Source: an uncultured Saprospiraceae bacterium
GTDB lineage: Bacteria; Bacteroidota; Bacteroidia; Chitinophagales; Saprospiraceae
Length of the DNA: 42,908 nucleotides
Direction: 5' to 3'
Assembly (NCBI GenBank): GCA_937927575.1
Contig: CALBEE010000172.1
Coordinates: 1 to 42,908, forward strand
The notes beneath the pieces were generated by a model. That model saw only the letters and a list, made by a program, of their open reading frames with translations, made no database searches and was not told the DNA's origin. Shown here piece after piece: positions 25,449 through 35,311 of the stretch (its first letter is position 1; the number at the start of each line of letters is the position of its first letter). Position numbers and translations under genes: made by a program.

Positions 25449-26249
25449 CTAAAAAGTAGTACCACTTATTTTCTCAAGTTTTAATACACGCTTATTATTG
25501 TTACCTTTCCAGTAAAGTGATTGCTTTGCCATTTGATATAAATTTCCATGGTCATCAATAAGAGATTTACGATCTGAAGACAGTCTATATCTATGCCACT
25601 TATCATTGGTAGTATCCTTTACTTTGATACCATCTCGAGTAGATACTACAATGACCTTTTTGCCATTTCGACCTGCGCTCTTCCAAGTTCCCTCTATCGA
25701 TCTTAATCTATTTTCATCAATACGAAGCGGAGTATAGCTCAGTGAATTATCGCTACCATTGTTGTCAAATGATCCACTTTGATTACTTTGAGATTCGCCG
25801 CGGTAATATCCGCCTTGAGGATTAGCGTCTCTATATTGGTTTCCGTAATAACCTTCTTGGTTATCATTACCATAATGATCATAATATTTACGTCGGTAAT
25901 GGTCGCGATTAGAAGGTCTAACGTTATCGTAGTTTCGAATTGAAGCTCTTCTAAATGGCGTGATAAGACGATTATATCTATTTACAAATTCGATTCGATT
26001 TCTATTGCGAATCACTAATTTATTTCCTCTCGAATCTCTGTATTGCCCACGATTATTTCTTCGAAATTTTGTCCATCTATGAGAATCGTACAGCCCTTTG
26101 ACTTTAAATCCATATCGCTTGGCTTTGACCCTTATGGTAGTTTGAGTCTGACAATTATTCCAGAAGCCTTCGAGATTTCTTTCGATGTGATTGGCTTGTG
26201 CTAACATAGGTAGTACAGCCATTGCGAGTGTGTATAGTAATATTCTCAT
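25449..26249 (-). CDS. Secreted basic protein with duplicated domain
   Basis: A 266-aa exported protein with a signal peptide ending AQA (about residue 19). Two related modules of about 65 residues flank a low-complexity linker: the first (about 27-92) runs LEGFWNNCQ to IEFVNRYN, the second (about 184-260) IEGTWKSAG to LYWKGNNN. Both share the pattern [L/I]EG.W ... [F/I]KVK ... W..[F/Y]R ... G..L. The linker (about 105-170) is rich in Arg, Tyr, Asn and Gly. I do not recognise a family; the fold could be a small beta barrel or surface adhesive module. It is monocistronic with its own terminator. Confidence 0.75.
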   Translation of the reverse strand: MRILLYTLAMAVLPMLAQANHIERNLEGFWNNCQTQTTIRVKAKRYGFKVKGLYDSHRWTKFRRNNRGQYRDSRGNKLVIRNRNRIEFVNRYNRLITPFRRASIRNYDNVRPSNRDHYRRKYYDHYGNDNQEGYYGNQYRDANPQGGYYRGESQSNQSGSFDNNGSDNSLSYTPLRIDENRLRSIEGTWKSAGRNGKKVIVVSTRDGIKVKDTTNDKWHRYRLSSDRKSLIDDHGNLYQMAKQSLYWKGNNNKRVLKLEKISGTTF

Positions 26250-26406
26250 AACAGTACTTGTTTGGTGTATATATAGATCGTATTGAGGTATGTTAATTAG
26301 TACTAATGTGAGATTAAGAGTGTGTTAAATAAATTTTGTTAATTAGTAAAAGTGATTTTCAATACCTAGACATCACTAAGTTTAATCGGTCTTCTTTTTG
26401 AAAACT

Positions 26407-26437
26407 AAATAAAAAGAGCCCATCAAACGATGAGCCC
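26407..26437 (-). terminator. Intrinsic terminator of the choice-of-anchor-B gene
   Basis: On the minus strand GGGCTCATC pairs with GATGGGCTC (two G-U pairs) across GTTT, spanning 26437-26416, followed by TTTTTATTT. It lies 31 bp beyond the stop. Confidence 0.85.
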
Positions 26438-26467
26438 TTCATGAAATTTTTAGTGTGCAATCTAAAA

Positions 26468-28888
26468 CTATCGCTTCACTACTTTTTGTACAGAACTCAA
26501 TCTTTCTTGCGAACGTAATTGGACGAAGTACATTCCAGAATTCCAGTCTTTTGTACTGATCGTTTCGGTGGTACTAAATCGTTGATTGATTAAAACTCTG
26601 CCAGTCAAATCAGTCACTACTAATAGTGATTCCTCATCTCCATTCGCTTCAATAGATATTTGATCATTAAATGGGTTAGGACCTACATTTAATATCCATG
26701 TAGGATCGATATTTACCGTGCTCTCTACAATGTCAGTAGTAGCGCTAAAATTATCAAAACCCGCTTCTATGATATTTCCTGCACCTTCGTCACTAGCTCT
26801 AATTCGAACATACATATTTTCGGTAAACTCTATTTCATCACTAAAAACTTGATAGCTCCATGAAGTCCATTCTAAGCTTCTTTCTGTTTCTCTATGGATC
26901 ATAATCTCTTCAACACCATTGCCAACATAAACGAATAATGAATCATCTACTGGATCACCATTAACCATAATAGCAGCATACCAAGTTTCAAACTCTACTT
27001 TATAGGATTCTGCATTAGTCCAGTTCATTGGTGGAGATTGTAACATTGTAAATCCATTGTCAATGTCATCATCCGTCCAGCCAGCGTTTTCAGTGTTGCC
27101 TGTAATAAATGCAGCATCTCCAATATCATTCTCAGAATCTACTCCAGGGTTAATTATCAGTAGATTGGGTCCACTTTGAACGCTTGTCTCGTTTGGAATT
27201 CCTCTACTCCATAATCCTGCAGAAGCCGTACTGTTTACTTCCCAACCTAGGTCTACAAAAAAGTCGTCTTCATAGCCTTCACTCAGAACGAGGGTGATGG
27301 CATCTGCGCCACCATCGAAAAATAGGTCATTCAATTCATTTCCTTGATATCTCCATTTTGCAGCTTGCAAGGTGTAGTTTTCATTAGCTCTAACGCCAAT
27401 ACTTGCTGCACCATTTTCATCTGTCGAAATTTCATTCATGACACCAATGTCGGATGAAACAGATATTTTGACATCTTCAAGTTTATTACCGCTAGTATCT
27501 TCTACTTCTATATTCATGATACTCTGGTTCAACTCTACATCAAGAATAGTGACTTCACCACTTACTAATGTTGCCATAGCTGTAGCAATTTCATAGTTAG
27601 GGTGTGCGATTTCGATTTCGAAAGTTCCTTCTGCAATTTGCCCTGTTTTATAATTTCCTGCAGGATTACTCATTTCTCTGTTAGGCGTGCTTTCTAAAAT
27701 AGTCACTTGAGCATTGACCACAGGAAGTCCAGTATCAGCATTGGTTATCTTACCTTCTAAATAGCTTGCTCTTTTAAAGTCTACGTCTAAAATATATAAG
27801 CCGCTATTGATATCACTCGCTAGCATTTTACCGCTTTCAAAAAATGGGTAAGCACCCCAACATCCGTTAAATCCTTCCTCTGGTGAATCAATTCCATCTG
27901 CACCTTGCCATGTATCATACTTTGCTACTTCCACTAAATTATCAGGTTTGTTGGCGTCTATCACTTTAAATCCATCTGTATACCAACTTGTAATTAAATA
28001 TCCATTAAGATAATGAGTGTTATGAGGAATCACCCCTCTTCCTTCTGTGTCAATAGGTCTATAGCTATCTATTTTTTGAATATCCATAGGGTCGGATATA
28101 TCAAATGCATCAACATAAGCATTCGCTCTTTCGTCGGTTGTAAATAGATAATTGCCATCATCAGAAAGCCAAGCATTATGAGTAAAATCGAAGGAGGTAG
28201 GCGCACTATTGATTAATATTGGGTTCGAACGATCCCTAATATCATACATCGAAAATATCCCAGAAAAGATTTCAGATGAATATAAAATAGAATCCCTCAC
28301 AAAAACATCATGGCTGTACCTCGTGTCTACAGCACCTACAAATTCTGGATTGTCTTTATCGGCTAAATCCAAGATAAGTACACCTTCTTCGCCTACATTA
28401 CATCCAGATAGATAAGCATATCCATCTTCGTCGATATAGATATTATGACAGCTACCTAATTGTTCGTCGCCATTCCCCAGATTAAATAAATTTCGTTCAA
28501 ATTCCCAACTAATAATTTCAGGAGCCTGACTCATATCGATGATTAGTAATCCATCAAAAACCTGATTATTTTGTCGATTATCTGCCGTTACATAAATATG
28601 GTCTTCCCATACTTTCATATCTCTCCAGATCGTAGTAGTACCTTCGATTGCTGCTCTTTGTATAGGATTTTCATAATCTTCCAAAGACCATATATAGGTA
28701 TGCGAGGCGCCACCCATGATGGCATATTCAAGGCCGTTTTCATCAGTATAGCCCCAGCAGTCATTTCCTTCTTCTCCATTTGGTAGTTCAATGTTAGCTA
28801 CTAAGCTAGTATTAACTGGGTTTTGATCTGGTTGAGCAAACAAGCTTAAAGCGGTAAAAGAAAGTATTGCTAGTAATAATAATCTCAT
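26468..28888 (-). CDS. Choice-of-anchor B family protein with T9SS sorting domain
   Basis: An 806-aa secreted protein. After a signal peptide ending LFAQ (about 19), residues 25-390 form the choice-of-anchor B/LVIVD-type repeat propeller: repeated blades such as LLIIDMSQAPEI, VLILDLADKDNPEFVG, FDISDPMDIQ and FKVIDANKPDNLVEV, with a HNTHYLNGYLITSWYTDG segment typical of the family. A carboxypeptidase-regulatory-like domain follows (about 373-460, EGKITNADTGLPVVNAQVTI), a second similar module (about 463-540), a jelly-roll-like region with paired acidic strands (about 545-720), and a type A sorting domain from LNVGPNPFNDQ. No enzymatic residues are recognised; function is unknown. It is monocistronic between a -7 box at 28928 and a terminator. 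Confidence 0.9.
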   Translation of the reverse strand: MRLLLLAILSFTALSLFAQPDQNPVNTSLVANIELPNGEEGNDCWGYTDENGLEYAIMGGASHTYIWSLEDYENPIQRAAIEGTTTIWRDMKVWEDHIYVTADNRQNNQVFDGLLIIDMSQAPEIISWEFERNLFNLGNGDEQLGSCHNIYIDEDGYAYLSGCNVGEEGVLILDLADKDNPEFVGAVDTRYSHDVFVRDSILYSSEIFSGIFSMYDIRDRSNPILINSAPTSFDFTHNAWLSDDGNYLFTTDERANAYVDAFDISDPMDIQKIDSYRPIDTEGRGVIPHNTHYLNGYLITSWYTDGFKVIDANKPDNLVEVAKYDTWQGADGIDSPEEGFNGCWGAYPFFESGKMLASDINSGLYILDVDFKRASYLEGKITNADTGLPVVNAQVTILESTPNREMSNPAGNYKTGQIAEGTFEIEIAHPNYEIATAMATLVSGEVTILDVELNQSIMNIEVEDTSGNKLEDVKISVSSDIGVMNEISTDENGAASIGVRANENYTLQAAKWRYQGNELNDLFFDGGADAITLVLSEGYEDDFFVDLGWEVNSTASAGLWSRGIPNETSVQSGPNLLIINPGVDSENDIGDAAFITGNTENAGWTDDDIDNGFTMLQSPPMNWTNAESYKVEFETWYAAIMVNGDPVDDSLFVYVGNGVEEIMIHRETERSLEWTSWSYQVFSDEIEFTENMYVRIRASDEGAGNIIEAGFDNFSATTDIVESTVNIDPTWILNVGPNPFNDQISIEANGDEESLLVVTDLTGRVLINQRFSTTETISTKDWNSGMYFVQLRSQERLSSVQKVVKR

Positions 28889-28927
28889 ATTTCTATTTAG
28901 TTTTTTAATTCATTTTCTATTAACGGC

Positions 28928-28935
28928 CAAATATA
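28928..28935 (-). promoter_or_regulatory. -7 box of the choice-of-anchor-B gene
   Basis: The complement reads TATATTTG, matching TAnnTTTG, 39 bp upstream of the ATG at 28888. No clear -33 element was seen. Confidence 0.45.
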
Positions 28936-29087
28936 GCCTTCTATTAAGTATATATATTATATGTCTCTGCGGTATAAGCAAATTTACTTTGAGAGGACAA
29001 TTCTTAGTCTACTGGATTTAGTGCGCTATGCTTAATGTATGGTAGTTTGGTAGTATACTGAATAGAGAAGGTAATTCCGTAATAAGG

Positions 29088-29513
29088 TCAATTATCAATG
29101 ATCATGGTGGTTAATCGACTAGTGCAAATCAATTTGCCTTCATCATCATGAATATCAGTATTCCAGACCTGTAACCTTCTACCTAATTTTATAGGCTTAG
29201 TGGTGGCATAAACAAATCCATTTTTTGCTGATCTCAAGTGATTCGCGTTGATTTCTACACCTACGATACTTTGCTTGCTAGGATCTTCTATAATGAGTAC
29301 GCCAGCTACACTTCCCATGGTCTCTGAGAGAGCAGCTGAGGCGCCTCCGTGAAGCAGTCCCATAGGTTGTTTAGTTCTTTTATCTACAGGCATTTTGGCT
29401 TTAATATAGTCATCGCCCACTTCGATAAACTCAATTCCTAAATGTCCAGGAAGACTGCTTCTGCCAATGTCGTTTAGTGCTTCTATTGATGGATCGGTTT
29501 TCCAGATGCTCAT
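29088..29513 (-). CDS. Hotdog-fold thioesterase (MenI/PaaI type)
   Basis: A 141-aa cytosolic acyl-CoA thioesterase. The hotdog signature is LLHGGASAALSETMGS, with H55-G-G and the catalytic-type glutamate E64, and VGVEINANHLRSAKNG after it. The layout matches the YdiI/MenI/EntH group, which hydrolyses 1,4-dihydroxy-2-naphthoyl-CoA or related aromatic acyl-CoAs; since Bacteroidota make menaquinone, a MenI role is plausible but unproven, as no other men gene is nearby. Its ATG overlaps the miaA stop (ATGA), so it is translated behind miaA. Confidence 0.88.
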   Translation of the reverse strand: MSIWKTDPSIEALNDIGRSSLPGHLGIEFIEVGDDYIKAKMPVDKRTKQPMGLLHGGASAALSETMGSVAGVLIIEDPSKQSIVGVEINANHLRSAKNGFVYATTKPIKLGRRLQVWNTDIHDDEGKLICTSRLTTMIIDN

Positions 29514-30430
29514 GGTATTTTAATTTGGGTGTGTAAAAAATTAATGATTTCCTCTGAATCGTCAGGATGATATTCATTCCATTGACCATACTTTCGAAAC
29601 CATGTCATTTGACGTTTAGCATATCGTCTACTATGCCTTTGGATAAGTTCAACAGCAGCCACAATATCTATTTCACCTCTTAAATGTCTCATTAACTCAC
29701 TATATCCTACAGTTTGTAAAGATTTTAGTTCACGATACTCAAATAGTGATTGCGCTTCCTTAAGCAGTCCTTTTTTCATCATTTGATGGACCCTAATATT
29801 TATTCGCTCATACAACTCTTCACGGTCTCTTTTAAGTAATATGGGTACCATATGATAGGGTAGGCCATTCTTCTCTTTTTGTTGGAAGCTTGTAAATGTT
29901 TCACCCGTTTCATGGATTACAGATAAGGCTCTAATCAACCTTGCAGGATTTTGTTGATCTACTTTGCTGTAGTATTCTGGGTCGGTTTGTTCTAATTCTT
30001 GCTGTAAAATCCCTATTCCATGCACCTTTAATGTTACTTCAAGATCGTTTACAATTTCTTCACTGACAGAAGGATAACTATTCAGGCCTTCTCTTATGGC
30101 ATGAATATACATACCTGTTCCGCCAGTAAGTATGGCCACATCTTTGGATTCGAAATATGAGGCAAAGGCTTTGGTGATTTCATTATGGTAGTCACCCACA
30201 CTATAGCCTTCATGTATGGATCTATTGTTGATAAAATGGTGTTTGACCTGGCTTAATTCTTTCATTGAAGGCTTGGCCGTACCTATAGACATCTCTCTGT
30301 ATACTTGCCTACTATCAGCGGAGAATATCTCCGAATCATACCTTTTTGCTAGCTCTAAGGCCAGCTCAGTCTTACCTACAGCAGTAGGACCAGCTATGAT
30401 GATGATATATTTTTCTTTTGCTTGACTCAA
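29510..30430 (-). CDS. miaA: tRNA dimethylallyltransferase
   Basis: MiaA adds a dimethylallyl group to N6 of A37 in tRNAs reading UNN codons. The 306-aa protein has the P-loop GPTAVGKT (14-21), the DSRQVYREMSIGTAKP substrate loop, the LTGGTGMYIHAI motif and the C-terminal RYAKRQMTWFRK. Length is normal. The only start that keeps the P-loop is TTG at 30430 (SQAKEK); no in-frame ATG exists upstream before the sequence ceases to be coding-like, and the first internal ATG would remove the P-loop. It is the first gene of a two-gene operon with the thioesterase. Confidence 0.96.
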   Translation of the reverse strand: MSQAKEKYIIIIAGPTAVGKTELALELAKRYDSEIFSADSRQVYREMSIGTAKPSMKELSQVKHHFINNRSIHEGYSVGDYHNEITKAFASYFESKDVAILTGGTGMYIHAIREGLNSYPSVSEEIVNDLEVTLKVHGIGILQQELEQTDPEYYSKVDQQNPARLIRALSVIHETGETFTSFQQKEKNGLPYHMVPILLKRDREELYERINIRVHQMMKKGLLKEAQSLFEYRELKSLQTVGYSELMRHLRGEIDIVAAVELIQRHSRRYAKRQMTWFRKYGQWNEYHPDDSEEIINFLHTQIKIP

Positions 30431-30527
30431 AAATGATACATTTGGAGTATAAAGATATGTTGGATTATGGGCTTATAGGTTCTATTTGTACGACAATATC
30501 TAAATTGGTGACAAAGAGTAAACTATT

Positions 30528-31790
30528 ATGATATACGCTTTCTTGAAAGTGTGGACAAATTGGGTGATTAGAATCTTCTTTAGAAAGATAAATACTAGAG
30601 GTATAGAAAACGTGCCTCGAGACAGAGCTCTATTGATAGCCTCAAATCATCCAAATGGTTTTTTAGAGCCAATTACTATGGCTTGTCTTTTCCCAAAACC
30701 TTTGCATTTTTTAGTGCGAGGCGATGTATTCGAAAAGCCTGGAGCCAGATACATCATGGAACGCACCAATCAGATTCCGATATTTAGATTTAAAGATGGT
30801 TTTGAAAATCTTCGAAAGAACAATAAGAGTATAGAAATCTCTCTTAAAAAGCTTCAGGAAGGCGAGTCTATATTAATATTTGTAGAAGGTGGAACGAAGG
30901 CACAAAAAAGATTGCGACCGCTTCAAAAAGGTTTGTCTAGAATTGCTTTTCAAGTTTTAGATAAAGATCCCAAGCTTAAATTAGATGTTTTACCCGTAGC
31001 GATTAATTATTTCGATAATAGAAAATTTAGGTCAGAATCTATATTGAGTGTAGGCGAACCTATGTCTGCTAATGCGTATTTCGAAAAATACAAAGATGAT
31101 GTCAATCTTGGGATCAGAACGCTGACTGCTGATACTTCGAAAGCTATTAAGAAGAATGTTATTCATTTAGATGATTTGAAAGACACGGATCTGCTTAATA
31201 ATTTACTGCTACTTCGTAAAGCGATGCAGAATCATAGTGCAATACCCATTGTTACTATTGAGCCTCATAGTCTGCCTGCTGATAAAGCCATTGCTAACGA
31301 AATCAATGTGCTCAACGAACAAGAAAAGAAACAATGGTTTGAGAAGTCAAAATCTATTGTGGACAAGTACGGTTATAAACCACTTGTGAATAGGTATCAT
31401 AGTCGCAATTCTATTTTTATGAATGTGATCTTGTTACTTGCATTTGCTTTGCCTGCATTCGTTGGATTGGTGATGAATGCCTTACCATTTTTTGTTTCTA
31501 AAATAATAGCGGATTCTACGGCTAAAAAATCAATCTTTTATATGTCTATTTGGCTTTCGGCCTTTGCGTTGATTAGTATATTCTACTACCTCATCGTCAT
31601 TATCGTTTTTTGCGTAATATGGGGTTGGACTGGTCTTTTAGGATTATTGTCTATTCCTTTATTCTCAATGTCTATGATATGGCTGGATCGTTGGAATGAA
31701 TTCAAATCACAATTAAGCTTCGGTAAATCAAACGACCAAGCAATAGCGGATATTAAATCACTCTTTAGAGAATTAAAATTAAAATTATGA
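30528..31790 (+). CDS. PlsC-type lysophospholipid acyltransferase
   Basis: A 420-aa membrane acyltransferase that would transfer an acyl chain to lysophosphatidate or a related lysolipid. The acceptor motif is NHPNGFLEP (H41; the usual acidic residue is E47, at the spacing found in the long Bacteroidota branch), with IPIFRFKDGFENL and the phosphate-binding FVEGGTK (about 118-124). After a soluble middle part, residues about 300-400 contain three or four membrane helices. The N-terminal 18 residues are also hydrophobic. Longer than E. coli PlsC by the C-terminal membrane region. Its stop overlaps the start of the isoaspartyl peptidase gene (ATGA). Confidence 0.88.
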   Translation: MIYAFLKVWTNWVIRIFFRKINTRGIENVPRDRALLIASNHPNGFLEPITMACLFPKPLHFLVRGDVFEKPGARYIMERTNQIPIFRFKDGFENLRKNNKSIEISLKKLQEGESILIFVEGGTKAQKRLRPLQKGLSRIAFQVLDKDPKLKLDVLPVAINYFDNRKFRSESILSVGEPMSANAYFEKYKDDVNLGIRTLTADTSKAIKKNVIHLDDLKDTDLLNNLLLLRKAMQNHSAIPIVTIEPHSLPADKAIANEINVLNEQEKKQWFEKSKSIVDKYGYKPLVNRYHSRNSIFMNVILLLAFALPAFVGLVMNALPFFVSKIIADSTAKKSIFYMSIWLSAFALISIFYYLIVIIVFCVIWGWTGLLGLLSIPLFSMSMIWLDRWNEFKSQLSFGKSNDQAIADIKSLFRELKLKL

Positions 31791-32833
31791 TTCGTTTATG
31801 GTTGCTCTTTGCAACATTCTGTTTCAGCATTATTTCTTGTAAACCTACTGATGAACATGTACACGAGGCCAAAGTTCTTTTGGAATCTGAAGTAGATATT
31901 CCAGCATATGCAATAGTGATTCATGGAGGAGCAGGTACGATACAACGAGAAAATATGTCTGCGGAAAAAGATTCGAGCTATAGGGCGATGCTGAATGCAG
32001 CATTGGATGTAGGTGAAAATATACTGACAAAGGGTGGTAGTGCTTTGGATGCTGTAGAGGCTACCATTCAGATCATGGAAGATAGTCCATTATTTAATGC
32101 TGGTCGAGGAGCAGTATTTACACATGAAGGTAAAAACGCACATGATGCGTCTATCATGGTAGGTTCGACACAGATGGCTGGAGCAAGTGCTGGAACGAAT
32201 ACCGTAAAGCATCCAATCTCTTTAGCTCGAGCTGTAATGGAGAAAAGTAATCATGTAATGATGTCAGGAGTAGGTGCAGAGTCTTTTGCACAGGAAGTAG
32301 GTCTGGAGCAAGTAGACCCTAAATATTTTCATACAGAGAGAAGATGGAAAAGTCTTCAGCGCATATTAAATAAAGAAGAAGCGAAATTAGAATTATCTGA
32401 GGATGATATAGATAAAAAACATGGAACAGTAGGCTGTGTGGCCTTAGATGGAAACGGAGATATAGTAGCTGGAACTTCAACTGGGGGAATGACCAATAAA
32501 AGATATGACAGGATAGGAGATAGTCCCATCATCGGAGCAGGGACGTTCGCTGATAATGCAAGCTGTGGTGTTTCTTCTACTGGACATGGAGAGTTTTTTA
32601 TTAGGTATACTGTAGCGAGAGATATAGCCGCAATGATGGAGTATGGTGGATATACTTTAGAAGAAGCAGGTGAAAAAATCATAAATGAGAAGCTAGTAGA
32701 AAAAGGAGGCACTGGTGGAGTAGTGGCTCTTGATAAATATGGTAATATCACGATGCCATTTAACACGGAAGGAATGTATCGCGGCTGGAGAAAACCAGAA
32801 GAAAAGTATATAGGAATTTATAAAGGTGAGTAA
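31787..32833 (+). CDS. Lipoprotein isoaspartyl peptidase / plant-type L-asparaginase
   Basis: A 348-aa Ntn-hydrolase that cleaves isoaspartyl dipeptides and asparagine. The lipoprotein signal ends at C18 (FSIISC), placing the enzyme in the cell envelope. IVIHGGAG (44-51) opens the enzyme, FNAGRGAVFT follows, and the autoproteolysis site is KHGTVG with nucleophile T214 after G213. The beta subunit carries GTSTGGMTNKRYDRIGDSPI and the closing GTGGVVALD. All catalytic features are intact. Translation is coupled to the acyltransferase by ATGA overlap. Its stop lies 3 bp from the convergent CHAT gene's stop, with no terminator between. Confidence 0.93.
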   Translation: MIRLWLLFATFCFSIISCKPTDEHVHEAKVLLESEVDIPAYAIVIHGGAGTIQRENMSAEKDSSYRAMLNAALDVGENILTKGGSALDAVEATIQIMEDSPLFNAGRGAVFTHEGKNAHDASIMVGSTQMAGASAGTNTVKHPISLARAVMEKSNHVMMSGVGAESFAQEVGLEQVDPKYFHTERRWKSLQRILNKEEAKLELSEDDIDKKHGTVGCVALDGNGDIVAGTSTGGMTNKRYDRIGDSPIIGAGTFADNASCGVSSTGHGEFFIRYTVARDIAAMMEYGGYTLEEAGEKIINEKLVEKGGTGGVVALDKYGNITMPFNTEGMYRGWRKPEEKYIGIYKGE

Positions 32834-32836
32834 TCG

Positions 32837-35299
32837 TTATTTCTTTAAGTAGATATTGGGATTACCCTCTAATACAAATCCTGCCCAGTAGTATGGGTGT
32901 GAATAATTGTCAGAATTAGCCATATCTCTTTTGGCCAATGTCAAAGCCTCACTCACCGAATGATTTTGGAAGTAGGTGTGAAAAGAAATCATGAGTTCGG
33001 CAGTAGACGCTTCATTTACATTCCAAAGTGATTTAATGACAGATTTTGCACCAGCTGCAAGGAAGTCTCTTGACAGAGAGAATGTCCCTGCGCCAGGCTT
33101 GTATGCTCCGGTTCCAGAATTGCATGAACTTAAAATTACTAAGTCGGCTGTACAAATCGTATTTTTGATTTGGTATCCGTACATTTTTTCTGGATTTCCT
33201 TTTTCATCTCTTACGATTAGGTAGTTGCCAAGAATGTTTTCTGGATTGGAAAAAGAGTGAGTGGAAATGTGTAAGATGTTTGAGTTGAGGTTTTGAAGAA
33301 TTTTTATGTCTGTCATTTCACCTCCACTAAACACATGATGATTTTGATAAATTTTTGATATCGAATTGGCTTCGTGTAATGAATGTGGCAGCTCTGAATA
33401 TTTTAGTTTTGAAGATGTATTTATTGTGTTTTTATCGGTATATGTAAATAAAGTAACTTTATTAGGCGAAATACTTTCTGTGAGGAAGGAGTCGTTATGC
33501 GTCGAGGAGTAATGAATTTGATTTTCATTTTTAATATTTAGAAGTAATTCGAATGGCAAGTCGGATAATTTCCCTTCAGGAATAATTAAAATTTTGTCAA
33601 TGTTTAAGTTAATATTTAGAATGTTTTTCAGTTTTTGAGATGATTTATTGATAGATTCTAAGCTTTCTTTCGAGCTTACTAAATGGATTAGTTTTTTTAC
33701 TTCCTTGTCTATGACATCGGCATTAATCGATTTTATTTCTATATCGTTGAAATTGAATTCAACAAAATAATACTCTTCATGTCCACGAATAATTTCAATT
33801 GTGTATTTGGATGTGGATTTCGTAAGATTATTTGCAATTGAAGATTTATGCTTTTCTGCGGTGCTTGTTAATTTTTGCGCGCTTGATGTTGTTGTTTGAG
33901 TTAGATTATAAAGTTTTTGTTCAGCTAAGTATATCTTCTTGTAGATGTCAGATTGAAATTTTTCTTGAGAGGCTAGTATGGTTAATGAGTCTATTTCTGA
34001 GGAAAGATGTAAATATTCGTGCAATTCACTTTTTCCTCGTTGACTGAATGTATTATATGTATTTGATGTCAAATTTAGAGTGTATGATTTATATTCGGAA
34101 AGCCTATTGTTTAGCAGTTTGATCTTTTTCTTATCGTTTAATAGATTTTTTTTGATTTGAAGTATTTCTAGGAGATTGATAAGATTTTCTAGACGAAGGT
34201 CGGAGAAGTGTAAGTTATCACTTTTTGACAGCTGCTTTTTAGATGCTTCAAGTTCTTTGTAGTTGTATTCAATTGATTTTTCAAGATTAGTGATATTGTT
34301 CTTCTTAAGGTATTTTTGTGATTGAAGTCTAGATAACGAGTTATACAAACGGTAGTCGATATTGGTGTTTTTTTGTTGGTGACAAGTTATATGGTTGTTG
34401 AGTAACCTCTCTGCAATTTCACATTCTCCAATATCAATATAAGTGTCAATTAAATATTTTAAATCTGTAGGATCTTCTTGACATTGGCCTATACCGTCGG
34501 ACTTTGTATTTTTTTTAAGGTAATATATTGCAGAGTCCTTATTTGTTGTAATGTAAGCGTTTGTTGTATTAGTATATTTGTCTATCCAAGGGCTATATAC
34601 CTCAGTGAGTTCGTTAGTGAAAGATTTTCTTTGATTATAGTTGATGATCTTTTCTTGTTCTGATAGCGAATATATATATCGGCATATTGGAATTTTGATT
34701 TTTGCACATATTTCTGTTGCTTTTTCTAAGTGGAAGGCCGCTTGCTTAAATTTTTCTTCTCTAATTTGCAATACTCCAGTACTAAAATGTAAGTTGCATG
34801 TTGTTTTAGGGTTGCTTTGTTTTATTCGTGCTGCGTATTCAAGACATGACAGAGCGTAATTGTTTTGTAGCATATCTCGAAGACACGCAGATTTTTCTAT
34901 AAGAAGTTCTACCTGCTCTTCGGTCGTAAAAGAATATTTATTTAGAATTTGATCTAGTAACTTTATGTTAGGCTTTCGTAGTCTTCTGTTATTTATGGAT
35001 GAAGAAATTGCAAAGTCAATTAACACTGATGTAGGAATATTTTCTTTTATTATTTCTGGAGCGATCAAGTTAAATATACTATCAGCAAGTTGATATTCCA
35101 TTTTTCTATTCTGCCACTTTGCTTTTAATAAATTTGTGTTTATGTTGTTTATTTTGGATATTGCGTCAAAATAATTGTCGCAATATCCGTACTCCGTCAG
35201 ACATTTTTTTGCGGCTCTTTGATCTTTAGTTGATGGAATGTCACTAGCGCAAGAGCAGAGTAATATGAAATAGATGATTGTTTGATATTTGTAAATCAA
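32837..35299 (-). CDS. CHAT-protease / TPR lipoprotein
   Basis: An 820-aa envelope-anchored protein. The signal has a lipobox at FILLCSC (C15/C17), so it is probably lipid-modified. The N-terminal two thirds are helical TPR-like repeats (about 50-400) followed by a coiled region rich in Lys and Ser (about 400-490). The C-terminal 330 residues are a CHAT (caspase-HetF associated with TPRs) domain with catalytic H681 in LHISTHSFS and C726 in ILSSCNSGTG, and the ending SHPYYWAGFVLEGNPN. Both catalytic residues are present, so it should be an active cysteine peptidase. The start must be TTG at 35299: no ATG precedes the signal. Codon use is visibly more AT-rich than in iaaA-like and pruA neighbours. 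Neighbours suggest an accessory block. Confidence 0.9.
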   Translation of the reverse strand: MIYKYQTIIYFILLCSCASDIPSTKDQRAAKKCLTEYGYCDNYFDAISKINNINTNLLKAKWQNRKMEYQLADSIFNLIAPEIIKENIPTSVLIDFAISSSINNRRLRKPNIKLLDQILNKYSFTTEEQVELLIEKSACLRDMLQNNYALSCLEYAARIKQSNPKTTCNLHFSTGVLQIREEKFKQAAFHLEKATEICAKIKIPICRYIYSLSEQEKIINYNQRKSFTNELTEVYSPWIDKYTNTTNAYITTNKDSAIYYLKKNTKSDGIGQCQEDPTDLKYLIDTYIDIGECEIAERLLNNHITCHQQKNTNIDYRLYNSLSRLQSQKYLKKNNITNLEKSIEYNYKELEASKKQLSKSDNLHFSDLRLENLINLLEILQIKKNLLNDKKKIKLLNNRLSEYKSYTLNLTSNTYNTFSQRGKSELHEYLHLSSEIDSLTILASQEKFQSDIYKKIYLAEQKLYNLTQTTTSSAQKLTSTAEKHKSSIANNLTKSTSKYTIEIIRGHEEYYFVEFNFNDIEIKSINADVIDKEVKKLIHLVSSKESLESINKSSQKLKNILNINLNIDKILIIPEGKLSDLPFELLLNIKNENQIHYSSTHNDSFLTESISPNKVTLFTYTDKNTINTSSKLKYSELPHSLHEANSISKIYQNHHVFSGGEMTDIKILQNLNSNILHISTHSFSNPENILGNYLIVRDEKGNPEKMYGYQIKNTICTADLVILSSCNSGTGAYKPGAGTFSLSRDFLAAGAKSVIKSLWNVNEASTAELMISFHTYFQNHSVSEALTLAKRDMANSDNYSHPYYWAGFVLEGNPNIYLKK

Positions 35300-35311
35300 A
35301 ACGGAATAGAT

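Noticed and set aside
28205-28225. tRNA-like GGTTCGAA sequence
   Set aside because: It lies inside the choice-of-anchor-B gene and no cloverleaf or acceptor stem surrounds it.
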